From the NCBI GenBank assembly GCA_016716905.1, contig JADJUS010000005.1, forward strand, positions 1-38,869: DNA of 38,869 bases, read 5' to 3'. Of the stretch, positions 34,802 to 38,869 are shown piece after piece; position 1 is the first letter of the stretch; every line of letters starts with the position of its first letter. This DNA comes from Acidobacteriota bacterium. GTDB taxonomy: Bacteria > Acidobacteriota > Vicinamibacteria > Vicinamibacterales > SCN-69-37. Made by a program: the position numbers and the translations under genes. The notes below the pieces were generated by a model. The model was given only the letters and a program-made list of their open reading frames with translations. It was not told the DNA's origin and did not search any database.

Positions 34802-36589
34802 ATGCGGTCGGTTCTTGCATGGTGTATGTTCGCGGGCGTGGTCCTCGTGGCTGCGAGCGTGGTGGCCTGGCTCGCGGGAGGCATCAGGGCAGACATACTG
34901 GGCCTCCCTATTCGAGCCACCGATCCCTTGAGACCGCTGGGCCTGGCCGCGGCGCTCTTCGTCATCCGACTCATCGGACTGCGGTGGCACGGCGTCAACA
35001 CCGACGTGACAGCGATGCGGGCCCTGTTCAGGCCCCAGGTGATCGCGGCCGCCCTCACCGTGCTCATCGTAGGGACGTCGCTCCAGATCAACCACGGTGC
35101 CGCAGGTGGCTCCGACGCGTTCGGCTACGTCAGACAAGCCGACGGATGGCTCGCCGGGGACTTGACCATCGATCAGGAGTGGCTGCGCGACGCGCCGTGG
35201 CTGCACCTGCCGCGCATCGCCGCGCCACTGGGCTACCGGGCCGGCGGCTGGCGGTCTCTCGAGTGTGCCGGTCTATCCACCGGGCCTGCCGCTGCTCTTC
35301 GCGGGAGCGAAGTGGCTGCTCGGGCAATGCGGCAGCGTGGCTCTGGTGGCCCTGATGGCGGGCCTTCTGGTGGCCACCACGCACAGGATCGGCCGGCGCA
35401 TGGGCTCACCGCAGGTCGGTGCGGCCGCCGCGTGGATCGTCGCCACCAGCCCCGTCGTCATCCACATGATGGCGTCACCGATGAGCGATGTGCCCGCGGC
35501 GGCACTGTGCGCGGTGGCGATTCTGGGGTGCCTGCACACGTCACGCACCCGCGCACTGCTGGCCGGAATCACCATGGCCGTCGTGGTGCTCATGCGGCCG
35601 AATCTCACGCCACTGGTCGGCGTCCTCGGGTGTGGTTGCTTCTCGCCGATCGTCAGGCCCCCACCTGGCGGGCTCGCGCCATGCGATGCGCGATCTTCTG
35701 CGCGGGCGCGGCGCCCGGCGCGATCGGCATGGCCCTCTTCAACCAATCGGTGTACGGATCACCGACGGCGTCCGGCTATGGCGACCTCGATGGCTTTTTT
35801 TCGTGGTCGTATATCGCCCCCAACATCTGGAACTACTCGACCTGGCTGCTGCAGAGTCCCACACCGCTCGTGGCGTTGGGCCTGGCGGCGTTGGCCATAC
35901 CGGCGGGATGGCTGCGAAAATCGCATGGCCTGATGCAGGCCAGCGTGCTCGTGTGTGTTGCGGCGTGCATGCTGGCGACGCATTTGCCGCACCAGGTGTT
36001 TATCGACTGGTGGTACCTGCGGTTTCTCCTTCCGGCCTGGCCGGCATTGGCCATCGGCACCGCGTGGCTCGCCACAAACACCACCGGCCGCGCATACGGC
36101 CGCGCCGGAATTCTGGCGCTGGTCCTCTGCGGAGGCTGGGGCCTGTACTACGCGTACGGACACGATTCATTCCGGGTCGGCTGGGGCGAACTTCGCTATG
36201 TGTCGGCCGCGCACGCCGTTCGCGCGATGACGCGGCCGGGCAGCGTGATTCTTTCGAGCCAGCATTCCGGCTCAGTGACCTATTACGGCGGCCGCCGGTC
36301 CCTGCGTTATGACTGGATTGAGCCCCACCGGCTTGACGATGTGGTGCGCTGGTTGAACGACCGCAACCACGACGTGTACATCCTGCTTGAAGAGTGGGAA
36401 GTCGAGCGGTTCCGAGCGCGTTTCAAGAACACGCCGCTCGGCGGGCTGGCGGACGCGTCACTGGTGTTCCACCAGAAGGTCAGTACACCTGTCTTTCTGT
36501 ACGACACGCGGCCACGCGCCGGCAATCAGGTCTACACGATCGACACGTTCATGTCATCCGCCGTCAGATGCTGCGCGCCCTCGCGCTGA
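34802..36589 (+). CDS. GT-C-like polytopic membrane glycosyltransferase (3), two frameshifts
   Basis: About 595 residues from ATG 34802 (MRSVLAWCMFAGVVLVAASV). The outer loop GGSDAFGYVRQADGWLAGDL carries the acidic GT-C motif. A frame change near 35255 leads to VYPPGLPLLFAGAKWLLG, the Tyr-Pro-Pro-Gly loop known from GT39/ArnT-like enzymes, then VVIHMMASPMSDVPAAALCA and MAVVVLMRPNLTPLV. A second change near 35635 restores the frame for CAIFCAGAAPGAIGMALFNQ and FIDWWYLRFLLPAWPALAIG. The C-terminal soluble domain (SVILSSQHSGSVTYYGGRRS) faces outside. It is probably a lipid-linked-sugar glycosyltransferase. It is divergent from the TldE-like gene (67 bp) and ends at an inverted hairpin-repeat pair. 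Confidence 0.75.
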   Translation: MRSVLAWCMFAGVVLVAASVVAWLAGGIRADILGLPIRATDPLRPLGLAAALFVIRLIGLRWHGVNTDVTAMRALFRPQVIAAALTVLIVGTSLQINHGAAGGSDAFGYVRQADGWLAGDLTIDQEWLRDAPWLHLPRIAAPLGYRAGGWRSLECAGLSTGPAAALRGSEVAARAMRQRGSGGPDGGPSGGHHAQDRPAHGLTAGRCGRRVDRRHQPRRHPHDGVTDERCARGGTVRGGDSGVPAHVTHPRTAGRNHHGRRGAHAAESHATGRRPRVWLLLADRQAPTWRARAMRCAIFCAGAAPGAIGMALFNQSVYGSPTASGYGDLDGFFSWSYIAPNIWNYSTWLLQSPTPLVALGLAALAIPAGWLRKSHGLMQASVLVCVAACMLATHLPHQVFIDWWYLRFLLPAWPALAIGTAWLATNTTGRAYGRAGILALVLCGGWGLYYAYGHDSFRVGWGELRYVSAAHAVRAMTRPGSVILSSQHSGSVTYYGGRRSLRYDWIEPHRLDDVVRWLNDRNHDVYILLEEWEVERFRARFKNTPLGGLADASLVFHQKVSTPVFLYDTRPRAGNQVYTIDTFMSSAVRCCAPSR

Positions 36590-36599
36590 CGCCACAGGC

Positions 36600-36712
36600 C
36601 TCGGGCTTGAAGATCAGGCCGAGCTACGTCGGGAACGGCCGAGCTACGTTGGGAAACGGCGAGCTCTGGGACAGGAACCAGTACGTAGCTCGGGCCGTTC
36701 CTCAAGCCCGAG
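36600..36712. repeat. Inverted pair of short hairpin repeats (REP-like) with a partial unit, junction 3
   Basis: Unit one (36600-36623) has arms CTCGGGCT and AGGCCGAG around TGAAGATC, followed by CTACGT. Unit two (36689-36712), on the opposite strand, has arms CTCGGGCT and GGCCCGAG around TGAGGAAC, also followed by CTACGTA. Each stem has one mismatch and an 8-8-8 layout. Between them GAACGGCCGAGCTACGT (about 36632-36648) is the right half of a third unit. The cluster lies directly after the GT-C-like gene (3) stop and before the convergent BatA-like gene. Confidence 0.7.
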
Positions 36713-36724
36713 AGTGCGCTAGCG

Positions 36725-38869
36725 CTAACCGCGGCGGCGGCGCAGCCACCACTCGCCCGTGGCTGCACGCGCATGAACGGAATGAGCCACCAGACTGAAC
36801 GCATGGGACGCCAGGGCTGCCTGCACCGGCGCGGCCAGTGCGGCAGCCAGTTGCGCGGGTAGTGCCGACAACTGCGCCTCTGGCACGCACGCCGCCCCGA
36901 TCTGGGCCGAGGCGGCCATCGCCGCCAGGCCCGTCCCCATCGCTCGCTCGGCGCTCACCCATGCGTCGGCATCGCCATCGGCGCCCACCACCAGTAGTTC
37001 GGCCGCGCCCGCGGCGTCGCTATTCGGTGGTCACGTCGAGCCGGTATCGTCCCGGCACGTCAGGTCGCGGAATTCAACCACTCGGGCGACCCCATTCGCA
37101 GATGGCGATGATGACGCCAGAGCCGAACAGGCGACACCGCGCAAGAGGTGGCGCGCATCTGCGCGGTGGAGACCCGCTCGAGAACGACAGAACTCCGACG
37201 CTCGTCGACTGCGCCGGCACCAGGACTCGCCGAGCCAGTGCAACGCTCACGAGCGGAGGTGGCGTTGCTTACAGCGGCGGCGGTGGCACGCCAGAACGCC
37301 GAGAATCCAATGGCGGCGGCCGCACGCGCGCGCCACCCGTCCATCGTGCTGCTCACCACGACTCGCCCCGCTGCCGACGAGCATCGCCACTGGAAATCGG
37401 CGAGCAGCTGATGGGTCGGCCTGGCCAAATGTCGCGAGCGGTGCGGCGAGCGGTGGCCAACGCATGGCCAGAAGAACTCGCTCGCCGTGAAGCCCTCGCC
37501 ACCCCTCAACCCGAACCGGTTCTGCGCGACGGTCCTCCCCGCCATGGGCCTGACCCGTCAGTCGAAACAGGACGGGGTCGTCTCTGTGCCTTCGGGCAGA
37601 AGAACGACGGCGCCGGCGCTCTCGCAGATACCGCTCGAGGGACGCCGCTTCACTGGCCCCGAGCGCATCGGCTGCGCCCACAACCACGAGATCGCCGTCG
37701 AGCGCGCGCGGATCTGCTGGGGCGATGCCGGTGCCGGTCGGTCTGCACCGCGGATGCGCTGCGACGGCGACGATACGAAGGCTGTGGTGACCTGGGAGAA
37801 GCGCGCATCCGTTTCGAGCGCCCGACGCACGAATGTGGCGGCATAGGCGGGACGGCCGTCAAACGCGAGGACGCGCCAGACACGTAGGGTCACATCGAGC
37901 ACCGATCGGCGCGCGGCATCAGTGCGACCGGTGGCGGTGGCCTCCACGCGCACACGCGCGAGGCCGGGCCGTGCCGGGACAAACGTCAGCGCACGGTGAT
38001 GCGCTAGTCATCGCCCGCGACGCTTTCACCCTGTAATCCGCAGGCCTTCAACCACGAGCGCGACGGTCACCGCGATCGCCGGAGCCGTCAACGGACACCG
38101 TCGCCACGACCGGTGCCACCGATCGATCGAGGCCTGTGCCGGGACCCGAGGTCAAGCACGCAGGCCGAGCGTGACGCCTGCCGGGCGTGACCGCAAAGAC
38201 CACGGTCGACTGGGGAGGCCGCCATTCTTCGGGGACGTCGGAACCAGCCAGGACGTAGGCGGCGGCGCCCGCCACATCAACTCGGGAAACCGCAAACCTC
38301 GATTCAGCGCCGCGGCAACCGCGCGGCCAGATCAGGTCGGACGCCGTCGCATGCGCCACCACCACCCGTCGGTCGCACCTGGGGGACCCTGAGGAAGCAG
38401 GATCGACCACAGCGGCAACGGCGATGAGTGCACGGCTGCCGCGCGAAGGATGCGCTCGCTCGTCACCGGCCGCCTCCTGAGCGAAGCGCGTCGGCGAGGG
38501 CTCCGAGCAAAGCCCGGGCGAGGATCCGGCCCGGCGGCGGTGCAGTGGCGAGTTCCCGCCAGGGCGACGGCCGTCAGCCGGGCCGCCGCGTCGCTTCGAG
38601 AGGCGCCGCGACACCTCGCGTTGGCGGCGGCGATCACCTGCTGACGCACTCAGTCTGCGAGGCGATATCCACGACGGGCCCCCACGCCCGTCGGCTGACG
38701 AGCAAGCGCGCGGCCGCATTCGGAGCCAGCAGATCCGCGAGCCGGCGTGAGATGCGGGCCATGCGCGGGGAGATATTATCGCTCACCGCGAGCAGTGCCG
38801 CGCGAACGGCTTCCATGTTATTATGTTGGTGCCGGGCCTCGGCGGGTTCAACACTTCGCATGCCGCGGC
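36725..38869 (-). pseudogene. BatA-like membrane protein (vWA/glutamine-amidotransferase-like), heavily frame-disrupted and cut by the window edge
   Basis: The minus strand holds fragments of one long gene in changing frames. From upstream to downstream they include VDVAGAAAYVLAGSDVPEEW, LTFVPARPGLARVRVEATAT, VWRVLAFDGRPAYAATFVRR followed by ALETDARF, VVVGAADALGASEAASLERY, GAVVLLPEGTETTP, GEGFTASEFFWP, and finally MRSVWWLIPF and GEWWLRRRRG with the stop at 36725. The order and motifs fit large membrane proteins of BatA/DUF4159 gene clusters. These have an Ig-like part, a glutamine-amidotransferase-like domain and a last membrane helix ending in EWWLRRRRG. I count at least eight frame changes. 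The extreme upstream piece (38634-38861, AVRAALLAVSDNISPRMARI) may belong to it or to another gene. No intact ORF of the window explains this stretch better; long plus-strand ORFs here are Arg/Pro-rich shadows. Confidence 0.5.

Noticed and set aside
36838..37887. Long plus-strand ORF of 349 codons
   Set aside because: The product is Arg/Pro/Ala-rich without domains, and the minus strand here carries recognisable BatA-like segments; it is a GC-driven shadow.
1..38869. tRNA, rRNA, insertion-sequence and integrase genes
   Set aside because: Looked for on both strands; no cloverleaf, rRNA-like stretch, transposase or integrase motif was recognised, so none is reported.

Overview
This is a high-GC bacterial chromosome fragment of about 38.9 kb. 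It was most likely assembled from a metagenome of an Acidobacteriota of the Vicinamibacteria type. That placement is an inference from the protein families: Asp-box/VPS10-like secreted proteins, DUF4159 and BatA-like membrane proteins, carboxypeptidase-regulatory-like repeat proteins, Tat-exported TldD-like proteins and GT-C-like membrane proteins. No rRNA, tRNA or other phylogenetic marker gene was seen. Many genes are cut by one to five frame changes while both sides still read as the same conserved protein, and this is worst in the first 1.5 kb and the last 2.2 kb. I read most of these as indel errors in the assembly rather than pseudogenes, and I annotate each gene as its reconstructed span.

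Layout, left to right. 1-1304: start of a DEAD-box helicase (minus) and a Big_2-type lipoprotein (plus), both frame-disrupted. 1401-3445 (minus): a membrane protein translationally coupled to an ECF sigma factor that carries a zinc-finger anti-sigma-like domain in the same chain. 3597-4270: a DUF4159 protein. 4393-6346 (minus): the first GT-C-like polytopic membrane protein. 6380-7015: a zinc-ribbon protein. 7087-12217 (minus): a secreted protein of about 1,700 residues with 12 repeats and two PxKF-like domains, followed by a tail-fibre-like protein. 13598-19933 (plus): a secreted NHL propeller, a membrane-anchored HELLH metallopeptidase and an Asp-box/VPS10-like propeller. 19909-22361: a CSS-EAL phosphodiesterase and an AIM24 protein, divergent.

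22394-28075 (minus) holds a MazF-type toxin-antitoxin pair with a perfect 19-bp palindromic operator. Upstream of it is a tightly packed five-gene run: adenine DNA methyltransferase, probable restriction endonuclease, LinE/PcpA/MhqO-like ring-cleaving dioxygenase, carboxylesterase and maleylacetate reductase. The last three look like a hydroquinone-cleavage cassette. The restriction-modification pair sits directly on its 5' end with a 4-nt overlap.

28183-30017 (plus): a PQQ-like propeller and a TPR protein. 30024-34734 (minus): an operon of TldE-like, Tat-exported TldD-like and second GT-C-like genes. 34802-36589 (plus): a third GT-C-like protein. 36725-38869 (minus): a badly frame-broken BatA-like membrane protein. 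A family of short hairpin repeats, in inverted pairs, occupies three of the convergent gene junctions (about 1.35, 4.3 and 36.65 kb). The arms change in a compensatory way while the loop start and a CTAC flank stay the same. This is the most unusual non-coding signal in the window.
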